Positions 18,082 through 25,764 of a stretch of 50,147 bases of DNA are shown here, piece by piece; the stretch's first letter is position 1, and every line of letters starts with the position of its first letter. The stretch spans positions 1 to 50,147 of the forward strand of contig CAMJKP010000020.1 of NCBI GenBank assembly GCA_946406435.1, read 5' to 3'. Made by a program: the position numbers and the translations under genes. This DNA is from an uncultured Prevotellaceae bacterium (GTDB lineage: Bacteria; Bacteroidota; Bacteroidia; Bacteroidales; Bacteroidaceae). A model generated the notes under the pieces. That model was not told the DNA's origin, did no database searches, and was given only the letters and a program-made list of their open reading frames with translations.

Positions 18082-18121
18082 TGTTTCATTAATTAATGAT
18101 GCCAAATGCCAAATGACGGTA

Positions 18122-18152
18122 CAAAATTAGAGAAAAAAAATGAAACAGCAAA
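18122..18152 (-). promoter_or_regulatory. Promoter of murF-alr
   Basis: On the minus strand, TTTG (18149-18152) and TAATTTTG (18122-18129) are spaced by 19 bp, a close match to the Bacteroidetes promoter. The start codon is 40 bp downstream. Confidence 0.75.
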
Positions 18153-18308
18153 AAAGTAAGGTCAAAAAATGGTAGAGGGGTAAAGATTAGAAAAAGGTGA
18201 AGGGATTATAGAAAAAAGAAACGGATGTATATTTATCTGATTTTCGTTAATCATGACTTTACTGCTCCAGCTTCAGATAAATCATATACATGTGTTTCAA
18301 TAAATTTT

Positions 18309-18470
18309 ATCAAGAATTAGAGAATTTGCGAATTTCTTTTTTGAATTTATACGAATTTGAGAAAGGTCGCTTACGCTTCTGCCCATCACGCCCATTCCCT
18401 ATGCTACGCAAGTAGCAAATCATCTCTTTTTCGCTTTAATTCAAATATCTCTAATTCTCTAATTCTTGAT
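18309..18470. mobile_element. MITE-like element, copy 2
   Basis: The ends ATCAAGAATTAGAGAATT (18309-18326) and AATTCTCTAATTCTTGAT (18453-18470) are the same 18-bp inverted repeats as at 9284-9450, and the core (TCGCTTACGCTTCTGCCCATCACG) also matches. The length is 162 bp against 167. It lies in the gap between the murF-alr promoter and the 3' end of the GH2 gene. The remainder of 18153-18597 has a short repeat at 18504-18531 and otherwise no feature I can support. Confidence 0.75.
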
Positions 18471-18597
18471 ATTTATATTGTTTTAAGATTGCGCAGATTG
18501 GGAACTTGCGTAGCTTGGTGAGCTATTGCGAACAATTATTGTCAGTTAAAGCATCAAAGGTGCGAATTCGTATTAAATTCTTCGGACTTTACGCGAT

Positions 18598-21135
18598 TTA
18601 CTTTGTCTGTAGTTTGATTTTTGCCGACTTCATTCCTTCACATTCTGCGGTGAGGGTGACTTGGGAAGGTGTTAGACCAGAGCGGAGGATTGCGAGGCAT
18701 GAGCCGTTGAAAAGGGACTGGCGGTCGGTAACGGCAAGTTCGTCGGAGGAGATATTACCATTGCTCATAGCTGCTATGGTGGCATCGCCTGTAATCTTTA
18801 TCTTAACCTCTCCAGGAGCCGTTGCAACACGACGGCCTTTGCTGTCAAGGGCAATGATGCGGAGATGTTGAAGATCCATGCCGTCAGCCTTCCAATTTTG
18901 ATTGTCGCTCTCGATGACGAGTTTGACTGGCTTACCTGTCGTCTCAATCCTGTGCCGTGCGACTATCTTTCCGTTGGTTCTTGCAATAGCTTCGCAATAT
19001 CCAGGCTGATATTCTATGTCCTTCCAGCGAATTTGATTCATCATCTTCGCGCTCTTTCTGTCATTCTTCTTCGTGCCGTAGCTCTTGCCGTTGACTATAA
19101 GCTCCACCTCTTCGGCATTGGTATAGGTGGTGATGGCAAGTTTCTTGCCTGGAGTACGGTTCCAATGGTCGCTCATACCGTCGTTGCCTGTCTGAATGCC
19201 ATTCCACATGGCATCGTCCTTGGTATCTGTAACGGCGATATGCACGAGAGGCTCGTTATCCTTGAAGAACGATTTCATATAGTATGCTTTCGGCTTTGGC
19301 TCAAGTGAGAGATCGAAAACGCCTTGCGCCCAACCTTTCTTCGGCCACCCCTGACTCTCTCCGAGATAGTCTATTGCACCCCAATAGGCGAGTCCGATAA
19401 CCTTGTCAAGATTCATGGCGAAATAGTTCTCACCCATGGCCGCAACGGATGCCTCCGACTGATAGAAGGTCATCCAAGGGAATCGCTTGCTGTCACCGGG
19501 AAAATACATATAACGATAGTTATACGACTGGAAATCTGTGACCATAGCAAGGTCGCAAGGAAGAGAATCTGTTTCCCAGTTGCGATAGCGAGGGTGCATA
19601 GCTACAGTTACCTTGCGGGAGTCGTCATAACGTTGAAGAAGAGTCTTCTGTAACTTGAACTGAGTGACGCCGAAGTCGTTGAATGGCATATCGTTATACG
19701 ACTGGAGCTCGTTTCCGAGTGACCAAGCCACCACGCAAGGGTGATTCCTGTCACGAGTGATAAACTCCTTTATGTGCCCTTGCCAGATATCCTGATAATG
19801 AGCACGTCCCGCACCTACGTACTGGTCATTCCACTTGTCGTAAAGTTCATCGAGTACGAGTATTCCGTGCTTGTCGCAAAGGTCGAGGAATGACTTAGAG
19901 TATGGGTTGTGCGATGTGCGTATATGATTGATACCGAACGACTTCATCTGCTCTATACGCTTCTCCATAGCACGAGGATATGCAGCCGCACCAAGAGCAC
20001 CAAGGCTATGGTGGTTGGCATAACCCTTGAGAAGAACCTTCTTGCCGTTAAGGCGCAGACCGAAGTCGGGACCAATCTCAACCGTACGTATTCCGAATGT
20101 CTCGGTTATCTCGTCGGCTACAGTTCCGTCTTCTCTAAGAAGCTGAACCTTTGCAGAATAGAGGTTGGGATGCTCGCAATCCCAAAGTTGCGGATTGTCT
20201 ATTGTTATGGTCGGAATCCTTAGCTCCTGACTGTATTTATAGTTCCTTACACGCTTGATGTCGTATTTGTCATTTTTAATCTCTGAACCATTAGGTGCAA
20301 TGATGCTAACTTGCATTGTGAGAGTAGGTTGCTTGATGTTACATTGCACATTAGCCGTAATGTTCACCTCGCGGTTATCCTTCGTGGTGATATAAAGAGG
20401 ATGGCGGTTGAAGTACATCTGGGCATCTGTATAGATGATATGTACGTCGCGGAAGAGTCCGCCACCTGTGTACCAACGTGAAAAGTTCGGTTTGCCTGTG
20501 TCACAATGTACGGCTATAGTGTTAGGCTTGCCATATTTCAGCATATCCGTAACATCGACCTCGAAACCTAAATATCCGTAATCGGTTCCTCCTACTTTAT
20601 TGCCATTGAGATAGACATCCCCCACGTACATTATTCCTTCGAAATCGAGTAGGGCACGACGTCCTTTCTCTCCCGCTGAGGGGGTGAATGTGCGGACATA
20701 CCAGCCTTCGCCCATTTCCTTGAAACCACGTGCAGAGAGACGGCTTCGGATATTGGCACCTGCATCGCTATTGTCGGCTTTCTCGTCAGCTGCTGGAGCT
20801 ACCCAAGGTTGCTCTATCTGAAAATCGTGAGGAGCGTTTATTGTCTTCCAACCCTCGCTTTCTGCCTGTGAAACGGTTATGGATGGTGAGGCTGCCCCAA
20901 GATGAAACAGCCATCCACGATTAAGTCTTATCACCTCTCGCGGATTTTGGGCAAGGGCAAAAGGGGAAACGGAAAAGAATAAAAATAAGAATAAGAAGTA
21001 CAAGGAGTGCCGCTCCTTCGTCGCTTTAGAAGTACAAGACGATAGTGAATGCGTCATGTGGTTGTAAACGGCAAATGCTATTGTCTTGTACTCCTTGAAC
21101 TCCTTATACTTCTTAAATATCTTCATTTTTACCAT
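18598..21135 (-). CDS. Glycoside hydrolase family 2 (beta-galactosidase-like), secreted
   Basis: This is a GH2 enzyme of up to 845 residues. It has the sandwich domain (GWLFHLG, APHDFQIEQPW, YVRTF, GIMYVGDVYLNG), a TIM barrel with the acid/base pair in VAWSLGNE (E about 476) and a nucleophile candidate in FYQSEAS (E about 561), then C-terminal beta domains (EVELIVNGKSYG). A signal peptide, SLYFLFLFLFFSVSPFALAQ, starts about 44 residues in. The N-terminal stretch before it is coded by an inverted repeat (20990-21116), so the start is uncertain; ATG 21055-21057 is an alternative. It follows the GH105 gene and probably removes a sugar from pectin-type side chains; specificity is not readable. 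Confidence 0.9.
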   Translation of the reverse strand: MVKMKIFKKYKEFKEYKTIAFAVYNHMTHSLSSCTSKATKERHSLYFLFLFLFFSVSPFALAQNPREVIRLNRGWLFHLGAASPSITVSQAESEGWKTINAPHDFQIEQPWVAPAADEKADNSDAGANIRSRLSARGFKEMGEGWYVRTFTPSAGEKGRRALLDFEGIMYVGDVYLNGNKVGGTDYGYLGFEVDVTDMLKYGKPNTIAVHCDTGKPNFSRWYTGGGLFRDVHIIYTDAQMYFNRHPLYITTKDNREVNITANVQCNIKQPTLTMQVSIIAPNGSEIKNDKYDIKRVRNYKYSQELRIPTITIDNPQLWDCEHPNLYSAKVQLLREDGTVADEITETFGIRTVEIGPDFGLRLNGKKVLLKGYANHHSLGALGAAAYPRAMEKRIEQMKSFGINHIRTSHNPYSKSFLDLCDKHGILVLDELYDKWNDQYVGAGRAHYQDIWQGHIKEFITRDRNHPCVVAWSLGNELQSYNDMPFNDFGVTQFKLQKTLLQRYDDSRKVTVAMHPRYRNWETDSLPCDLAMVTDFQSYNYRYMYFPGDSKRFPWMTFYQSEASVAAMGENYFAMNLDKVIGLAYWGAIDYLGESQGWPKKGWAQGVFDLSLEPKPKAYYMKSFFKDNEPLVHIAVTDTKDDAMWNGIQTGNDGMSDHWNRTPGKKLAITTYTNAEEVELIVNGKSYGTKKNDRKSAKMMNQIRWKDIEYQPGYCEAIARTNGKIVARHRIETTGKPVKLVIESDNQNWKADGMDLQHLRIIALDSKGRRVATAPGEVKIKITGDATIAAMSNGNISSDELAVTDRQSLFNGSCLAILRSGLTPSQVTLTAECEGMKSAKIKLQTK
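20990..21116. repeat. Inverted repeat at the N-terminus of the GH2 gene
   Basis: AGAAGTACAAGGAG (about 20995) and TACAAGACGATAG (about 21033) recur in inverted form as CTATTGTCTTGTA and CTCCTTGAACTCCTTATACTTCT (about 21073-21116). The reading frame of GH2 passes through it and gives a Lys/Tyr-rich peptide (KKYKEFKEYKT) ahead of the signal peptide. This suggests the element pushed the original start away or that translation starts after it. Confidence 0.55.
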
Positions 21136-21156
21136 TTCAGTAGTTTTCGCCTTCCA

Positions 21157-21192
21157 GCTCCCTCCCTACGGGGGAGGACGGGGGGAGAGGCC
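21157..21192. repeat. Palindromic element family A, single arm between GH105 and GH2
   Basis: GCTCCCTCCCTACGGGGGAG (from 21157) through GGGGGGAGAGGCC (to 21192) matches the 39-bp arm of family A with one change. It ends one base before the GH105 stop codon (21194-21196 on the minus strand). No second arm is near. Confidence 0.75.
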
Positions 21193-21193
21193 T

Positions 21194-22303
21194 CTATTCT
21201 AGCATCTTACAATACTCGGATGCCCCCATAAGGAAGAGACCGAGGGCATAGTCGTCGAAGTCTGGCTCGCGGTTATAGTCGATAGGCTGTGAGGATGCAG
21301 GACGGTCGCCTGAACCTTGTACGTAGCCGATGAAACCATCCTTGTGTATGCTTGACTTCAGAGCCTTCCAAGCCTTGTCAACGGCCGGCCTATACGTTTT
21401 CTTGTTGAGCACACCCTTATTCACACCCCATGCAAGACCATAGAAGAACTGGGCTGTGCCTGAGAACTCAGGACCTGCAAAATCCTGTGATACAAGACTC
21501 GGATTCCAGAAGCCGTCCTCACGCTGTACTGCGATAAGCGCCTTTGCCATATGCTTGTAGTCGTCAAGAAGTTGGCTATAGTATTTGTCCGTAGGCTGGA
21601 GATAGTTCATTACACGGCATAGGGCTGTGAAAACCCATCCGTTGCCACGACTCCAATAGCAGTTCTTTCCGTCGCTTTCCTTGTATGGGGCAACGAAATT
21701 CTTGTCGCGCCACCAAAGTCCATCATCCTCGTTGAAAAGACCATTTCCTCCACAGGTATCGCGTGTCCAGATATATGATTTCATCGCAAAGTTGAGGTAT
21801 TTGCGGTTGCCTGTTGCCATTGTCATCATGGCATAGCCTGGCATAGCCATCTGTATGGCGTCAATCCACGTCCACGCTTTATGGCGGTTGTTCGCAATCT
21901 GGTTGTTGAACACCTTCTGTATGTTCTTGTACTTGTTTTCCTTACCGTCGAGGAAATACCTTTGGCAATACACCTGACCGCAACACATATAATCGGCATC
22001 CTGTGTATCATAATCGTTCTTGTAGGGCCCCCATTTGTGGAAGTTGCCCCATTTATCGAGATACGCCAAGTATTTTTCCTGTGGATCTATATCGTATAGG
22101 TCGAGAAGTCCCTCGTAATAAACAGAACGTGTCCAGAGGTTGCTTTCATGGCCGGTTACAAAGTCAACGGAATCTGTCGGGTCATTCCATTTGCTCATGA
22201 AGTAATCGTTAGCCCTGTGTGCCAGTTCGAGTACTTCATCCTTTGTCTGAGCGTTAGCACCCAGAGACAGTATAGAAAGGATTAGTAGGAATAATTTCTT
22301 CAT
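21194..22303 (-). CDS. Glycoside hydrolase family 105/88 (unsaturated rhamnogalacturonyl hydrolase-like), secreted
   Basis: This protein of 369 residues has a signal peptide (MKKLFLLILSILSLGANAQ) and an (alpha/alpha)6 barrel like YteR/GH105. Characteristic parts are KAWTWIDAIQMAMPG (holding the candidate catalytic aspartate), DGLWWRDKNFV, NCYWSRGNGWVFTALCRVM and EFSGTAQFFYGLAWGVN. Such enzymes release the unsaturated galacturonyl residue left by rhamnogalacturonan or pectin lyases. It sits between the radical SAM gene and GH2 on the same strand; family B and A palindromes fill the two gaps. The secretion signal suggests a periplasmic location. Confidence 0.92.
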   Translation of the reverse strand: MKKLFLLILSILSLGANAQTKDEVLELAHRANDYFMSKWNDPTDSVDFVTGHESNLWTRSVYYEGLLDLYDIDPQEKYLAYLDKWGNFHKWGPYKNDYDTQDADYMCCGQVYCQRYFLDGKENKYKNIQKVFNNQIANNRHKAWTWIDAIQMAMPGYAMMTMATGNRKYLNFAMKSYIWTRDTCGGNGLFNEDDGLWWRDKNFVAPYKESDGKNCYWSRGNGWVFTALCRVMNYLQPTDKYYSQLLDDYKHMAKALIAVQREDGFWNPSLVSQDFAGPEFSGTAQFFYGLAWGVNKGVLNKKTYRPAVDKAWKALKSSIHKDGFIGYVQGSGDRPASSQPIDYNREPDFDDYALGLFLMGASEYCKMLE

Positions 22304-22323
22304 AAGGGAAATAATAGATTAAC

Positions 22324-22466
22324 AGCCCCTTACCCCATCCCTTTCCCCGCTCGGGGCAAGGGAGTAGTTACGCTTTATTGCTAAAAGCTTTTATGGTAGA
22401 GGCGTGATTAGAATTTCTATCTTGTCCCCCTTGCCCCGAGCGGGGAAAGGGACGGGGTTAGGGGCT
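22324..22466. repeat. Palindromic element family B between radical SAM and GH105 genes
   Basis: The left arm AGCCCCTTACCCCATCCC (from 22324) and the right arm ending GGGTTAGGGGCT (22466) are inverted repeats of about 40 bp with some 37 matches, around CCCCGCTCGGGGCAAGG. The 60-bp spacer has GTTACGCTTT and GAGGCGTGATTAG as in the murF-alr copy. The element ends 3 bp from the radical SAM stop codon and begins 20 bp upstream of the GH105 start. Confidence 0.85.
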
Positions 22467-22469
22467 TCC

Positions 22470-23249
22470 TTAATAGCTTGCCGAGCACTTTATCCCAATC
22501 TCTTCAACTCTTGCCTTGATAGCGTCAAGAGTCTCGTGAGATGCTTTTCTGAGGTCGTGGTCAGGTGTTTCTCGGTCTATGGTATAGATCATCACCATTT
22601 CAGGAGCAATCTCCTTTACAGCCTCAAGCCAAGGGGCAACGAAGTCCTCGCCTGTGTTGTCAACGTTCTTGCCTTGCGTTGTGCCTGTCATGAACATGGT
22701 CTGTATGATGCAATGACCATTGAATTTCTTCATGTTCTCTATGACATTCCTCACATCGTACGAAGGCTGTGTAGGGCGGTCAACGAGCTTGATGTACTCC
22801 GCATCTATTGTGTCGAGCTTCAGGATATTGTTGTCAACCTTCATCAGAGCCTTGCGGACATTCTCCTTGCCTATCATCGTGGCATTACTGAGGACTGATA
22901 CCTTCGCATTAGGGAAGTGCTTGTCGCGGATTCTGATTGTGTCCTCTATGATATTGAGGAAATCGGGATGGGCGGTAGGCTCGCCGTTGCCTGCAAAGGT
23001 CAGAACATCGGGCGTAACGCCTTCCTTTTTCATCTCCAATAGCTTGTTGTCAAGAGCCTCTGCCACAGCCTGACGTGAAGGGCGAGGGGTATGAGGACGG
23101 AAATCCGCATTAAATCCGCACTCGCAATATATACAGTCGAATGTGCAGCTCTTGCCATCACCAGGCTGTAGGTTAACGCCAAGCGAGACGCCAAGGCGAC
23201 GGCTGTGTATTGGTCCAAAAATTGGAGAAGGGTAGATTATTGTGCTCAT
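22470..23249 (-). CDS. Radical SAM protein (COG0731-like)
   Basis: This 259-residue protein has the 4Fe-4S motif CTFDCIYC (C35, C39, C42) and the SAM-binding segment LTFAGNGEPTAHPDF. The start FGPIHSRRLGVSLGVNL is typical of radical SAM proteins related to the TYW1/wyosine group (COG0731). The substrate is not evident. It is first in a minus-strand group with GH105 and GH2 although its function need not be connected. A promoter and one copy of the leader repeat lie upstream. Confidence 0.88.
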   Translation of the reverse strand: MSTIIYPSPIFGPIHSRRLGVSLGVNLQPGDGKSCTFDCIYCECGFNADFRPHTPRPSRQAVAEALDNKLLEMKKEGVTPDVLTFAGNGEPTAHPDFLNIIEDTIRIRDKHFPNAKVSVLSNATMIGKENVRKALMKVDNNILKLDTIDAEYIKLVDRPTQPSYDVRNVIENMKKFNGHCIIQTMFMTGTTQGKNVDNTGEDFVAPWLEAVKEIAPEMVMIYTIDRETPDHDLRKASHETLDAIKARVEEIGIKCSASY

Positions 23250-23280
23250 TGTTCCGATTTCTATGAATATCTACGATTTA

Positions 23281-23359
23281 GATGAGTGCTTTCTCGCACG
23301 AAAGAAAAGTGCATGTCAGCCCCAAAAGGCTGGCGCACGTTTTTGAAATTTGATGAGTG
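23281..23359 (-). promoter_or_regulatory. Leader repeat (third unit) upstream of the radical SAM gene
   Basis: This 79-bp unit matches the 83-bp units at 8970-9135: GATGAGTGC ends, CTCGCACGAAAG, the hairpin GTGCATGTCAGCC / GGCTGGCGCAC (23310-23338) and TTTGATGAGTG. On the minus strand it starts right after TACCTTTG, so it should form the 5' end of the mRNA. Confidence 0.75.
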
Positions 23360-23391
23360 CAAAGGTATAGAAAATAAATGTAAATTCCAAA
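23360..23391 (-). promoter_or_regulatory. Promoter of the radical SAM/GH105/GH2 group
   Basis: On the minus strand, TTTG (23388-23391) and TACCTTTG (23360-23367) are spaced by 20 bp, the best form of the Bacteroidetes promoter. The start codon is 110 bp downstream, after the leader repeat. Confidence 0.78.
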
Positions 23392-23502
23392 TTATTTGCC
23401 CGAAAAACTCAGAATTGCCCGATATTCCCATTTTTCGTCTCGTCACATATAGTTTTCCTTGCCGTTGTGATGTCTCAAAATAAGGATCTTCTTCCTAAGC
23501 TG

Positions 23503-23580
23503 CTCCATCGCTTGTCCATCGCTGCTCCATCGTTTCGATGGACTATCGATGGAGTAACGATGGAGTATCTTCGGACTTAG
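23503..23580. repeat. GATGGA fold-back repeat, copy 1
   Basis: Three CCATCG units (CTCCATCG, GTCCATCG, CTCCATCG) are followed by three inverted CGATGGA units, giving a long hairpin centred on CCATCGTTTCGATGG. The end TCTTCGGACTTAG also appears in similar form at the second copy (45956-46049). It lies in the 500-bp gap 23250-23750, whose remaining content is the leader repeat, promoter and a terminator. Confidence 0.7.
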
Positions 23581-23660
23581 AAGGGTATTGCTTGGGAGGA
23601 ACAAAGGCTTTGCTTATATCTTGCTTTTTATCATAAGCGTTCAGGACTGGGCAAGAAAAA

Positions 23661-23698
23661 TCCCACACGACCAAGGAAAAAAACTTGGTGGTGTGGGA
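23661..23698. terminator. Terminator hairpin downstream of the 175-residue secreted protein
   Basis: TCCCACACGACCAAG (23661-23675) pairs with CTTGGTGGTGTGGGA (23684-23698) with one mismatch. On the minus strand it is followed by TTTTTCTTGCCC, suited to ending the transcript of the gene at 23751-24278. Confidence 0.7.
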
Positions 23699-23750
23699 AA
23701 ACACAAGTTATGGATAGGGAGACATTTCTGTTATTGTTTCTTCGATATGG

Positions 23751-24278
23751 CTATTTCGAATCTGTTGGCCATAATTTTTTCAGTTTTAACTTTTTTATTT
23801 CCTTCTTCGTTAGTAGTCCTCTTATCCCCTCAGATGTGTCTAATGAGAAATTGTAATTTTTGCCTTCTAATGGATAGTACAGTTTTTTATATTTTTTATC
23901 GTCTAAATTGTATATTTTTATAACCACAAATGAAGCTTCAAACAGTTTTTTTTCAAATGGATCAAATGGTATGTCATAAAAATAATGTCGAGTCCCACCA
24001 TTCGTGTGTTTGTACCAACCGAAATGTAGTTCGATTTTCCCAGCAAATGTTTTTAGCTTGTTATAATCATCCATGTCTAATGACAGACATCCAGGATGAT
24101 AAAAGAACTTTATGTTTTCTGTTTCACCATTGTCTTTTTTTAGACTGATGTGTGATGGAGCTGAGATACCTCCAAACTCGTCATCTACAACGATGACGAA
24201 ATCGAAATCCTTTCTTTCTTGGGCAATAGCAATTATTACAGAAGAAAAGAAGAGTAATAACAAAGATAGTCTTTTCAT
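23751..24278 (-). CDS. Secreted hypothetical protein
   Basis: This protein of 175 residues has a signal peptide (MKRLSLLLLFFSSVIIAIAQ) and a mature part of about 155 residues rich in aromatic and charged residues (FHYPG, HFGWYKHTNGGTRHYFYDIPFDPF). No known motif is visible. The C-terminus is lysine-rich (LLTKKEIKKLKLKKLW). A TACTTTTG box (minus, 24316-24323) lies 37 bp upstream. It stands alone between divergent ftsX and the radical SAM promoter. Function is unknown; a beta-rich periplasmic or surface protein is plausible. Confidence 0.72.
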   Translation of the reverse strand: MKRLSLLLLFFSSVIIAIAQERKDFDFVIVVDDEFGGISAPSHISLKKDNGETENIKFFYHPGCLSLDMDDYNKLKTFAGKIELHFGWYKHTNGGTRHYFYDIPFDPFEKKLFEASFVVIKIYNLDDKKYKKLYYPLEGKNYNFSLDTSEGIRGLLTKKEIKKLKLKKLWPTDSK

Positions 24279-24394
24279 TGGTCTGCTCTATATATGATGT
24301 TGTTCTTTCTTTTGGCAAAAGTAACCAAAAATCCCGACAATACTATTTTACCTCAAGAACAAAAATAAATTTAATGTTAATAAGGCTTAAATAC

Positions 24395-24425
24395 TTGTAA
24401 GATTGGAGAATTTTTAGTTACTTTG
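24395..24425 (+). promoter_or_regulatory. Promoter of the ftsX operon
   Basis: TTG (24395-24397) and TTACTTTG (24418-24425) are spaced by 20 bp. The -7 box differs from TAnnTTTG at one position. The ftsX start is 62 bp downstream. Confidence 0.55.
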
Positions 24426-24487
24426 CACCGAAATTTGGTGTATTGTGTACCTATGCGCTGGATTTGATATTTATTTTAATAAAAATA

Positions 24488-25369
24488 ATGAAGAAGAAAA
24501 AGAAGTCAGGAGAAAAAAACAGAATAGGTCTTCAGGTGGTGACGCTCTGTATTAGTACGGCTCTTGTGCTGATACTCCTCGGAATGGTAGTGTTCACCGG
24601 TCTGACGGCTAATAATCTCTCCAATTATGTTAAGGAAAACCTCACCGTAACCGTTATGTTTGCAGACAATGTGTCTGACCAACAGGCAAAGGCTGCGTGT
24701 AAAAAGATAAAGAAGAAACATTATGTGCATCGTCTGGACTATATCAGTAAGGAGCAGGCTCTTAAAGAGCAGACTGCGGCTCTTGGGGCAAATCCGGCTG
24801 AGTTCCTTGGCGAGAATCCATTCACTCCTTCTGCTGAAATTCACCTTATCCCAGAATGTGCTAATGCTGATTCCATGAAGTGGATAGCAAAGCAGTTGAA
24901 GGCCGACAAGCAGGTTTCTGAGGTGACATACGAGAAGGACCTTATGAACAAAGTGAACAAGAGCCTGCGTAAGATAATGCTTGTGATGATTGTCATCGCT
25001 GTGCTTTTGTCGTTTGTCTCCTATACCCTTATCAGCAATACCGTTAGACTTGGCATCTACGCCCGTCGTTTCACCATACATACTATGAAACTCGTGGGCG
25101 CTTCGTGGTCTTTCATCCGTGCTCCGTTCCTCAAGATGGGTGCTTTACAGGGATTGCTTGCGGCCTTGATTGCCGATGCTGCCCTTGGCGGATGTATTGC
25201 GTGGCTGTATAAGTTTGAACCGGATATAACGGAGGTCGTAACTGTTGAGACTCTTGTCATCACGGGTGTCTCTGTTATTCTCTTCGGACTTATCATCACT
25301 ACTTTCTGCGTCTATCTCTCCTTGAATCATTTCTTGAAGATGAAGGCGAAAGACCTTTATAAGGTCTAA
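24488..25369 (+). CDS. ftsX: Cell division protein FtsX
   Basis: FtsX, with FtsE, forms the ABC-type complex that activates peptidoglycan hydrolases at the septum. This 293-residue form has an N-terminal membrane helix (about residues 17-40), an extracytoplasmic domain with TVTVMFADNVSDQQA and HRLDYISKEQAL, and three C-terminal membrane helices with the SYTLISNTVRLGIYARRFTIHTMKLVGAS junction. I chose ATG 24488-24490 (MKKKKKSG) because the upstream part of the frame is hydrophobic leader. ftsE is not adjacent, as is common in Bacteroidetes. A family A palindrome starts 6 bp after the stop. Confidence 0.95.
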   Translation: MKKKKKSGEKNRIGLQVVTLCISTALVLILLGMVVFTGLTANNLSNYVKENLTVTVMFADNVSDQQAKAACKKIKKKHYVHRLDYISKEQALKEQTAALGANPAEFLGENPFTPSAEIHLIPECANADSMKWIAKQLKADKQVSEVTYEKDLMNKVNKSLRKIMLVMIVIAVLLSFVSYTLISNTVRLGIYARRFTIHTMKLVGASWSFIRAPFLKMGALQGLLAALIADAALGGCIAWLYKFEPDITEVVTVETLVITGVSVILFGLIITTFCVYLSLNHFLKMKAKDLYKV

Positions 25370-25374
25370 AGGGA

Positions 25375-25522
25375 GGCCTCTCCCCCCGCCCTCCCCCGTA
25401 GGGAGGGAGCCGGAAGGCAAAAGGTGTTCGTTGAATAAAAATTTACAATATAGATAATTGGCTGATGTCCCCGTTGGCGAATCGGCTCCCTCCCTACGGG
25501 GGGAGGGCGGGGGGAGAGGCCG
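25375..25522. repeat. Palindromic element family A between ftsX and DUF3098 gene
   Basis: The left arm GGCCTCTCCCCCCGCCCTCC (25375-25413) and the right arm CGGCTCCCTCCC to GAGAGGCCG (25483-25522) are almost exact inverted repeats of 39 bp, around a 69-bp AT-rich spacer. It begins 6 bp after the ftsX stop and ends 11 bp before the next ATG, in the middle of an operon. Confidence 0.88.
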
Positions 25523-25532
25523 CTATTCTTTT

Positions 25533-25760
25533 ATGGAAAAGAAAAATTTAGCCTTAGGCAAAATTAATTTCATCATGCTTGCTATAAGCATGGTGATTGT
25601 GGTAATTGGTTTTGTAATGATGAGTGGTGCAAGTTCTGATACCACCCAGTACAATCCTGAGATCTTTAGTGCGATGCGCATCAAGGTAGCTCCTGTTGTC
25701 TGCTTCGTTGGTTTTGTTTCAATCATCGTCGGTATAATGTACCGCCCAAAGCAGAAGTAA
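25533..25760 (+). CDS. DUF3098 small membrane protein
   Basis: This protein of 75 residues matches the DUF3098 family, found between ftsX and uppP in Bacteroidetes. It has two membrane helices (about 14-33 and 52-70) and the conserved [13 protein letters not shown] start and [15 protein letters not shown] centre. The frame is open further upstream, but that part is the palindromic arm, so I chose ATG 25533-25535. The function is unknown; its constant neighbourhood suggests a role in the cell envelope. Confidence 0.9.
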   Translation: MEKKNLALGKINFIMLAISMVIVVIGFVMMSGASSDTTQYNPEIFSAMRIKVAPVVCFVGFVSIIVGIMYRPKQK

Positions 25761-25764
25761 ACGG

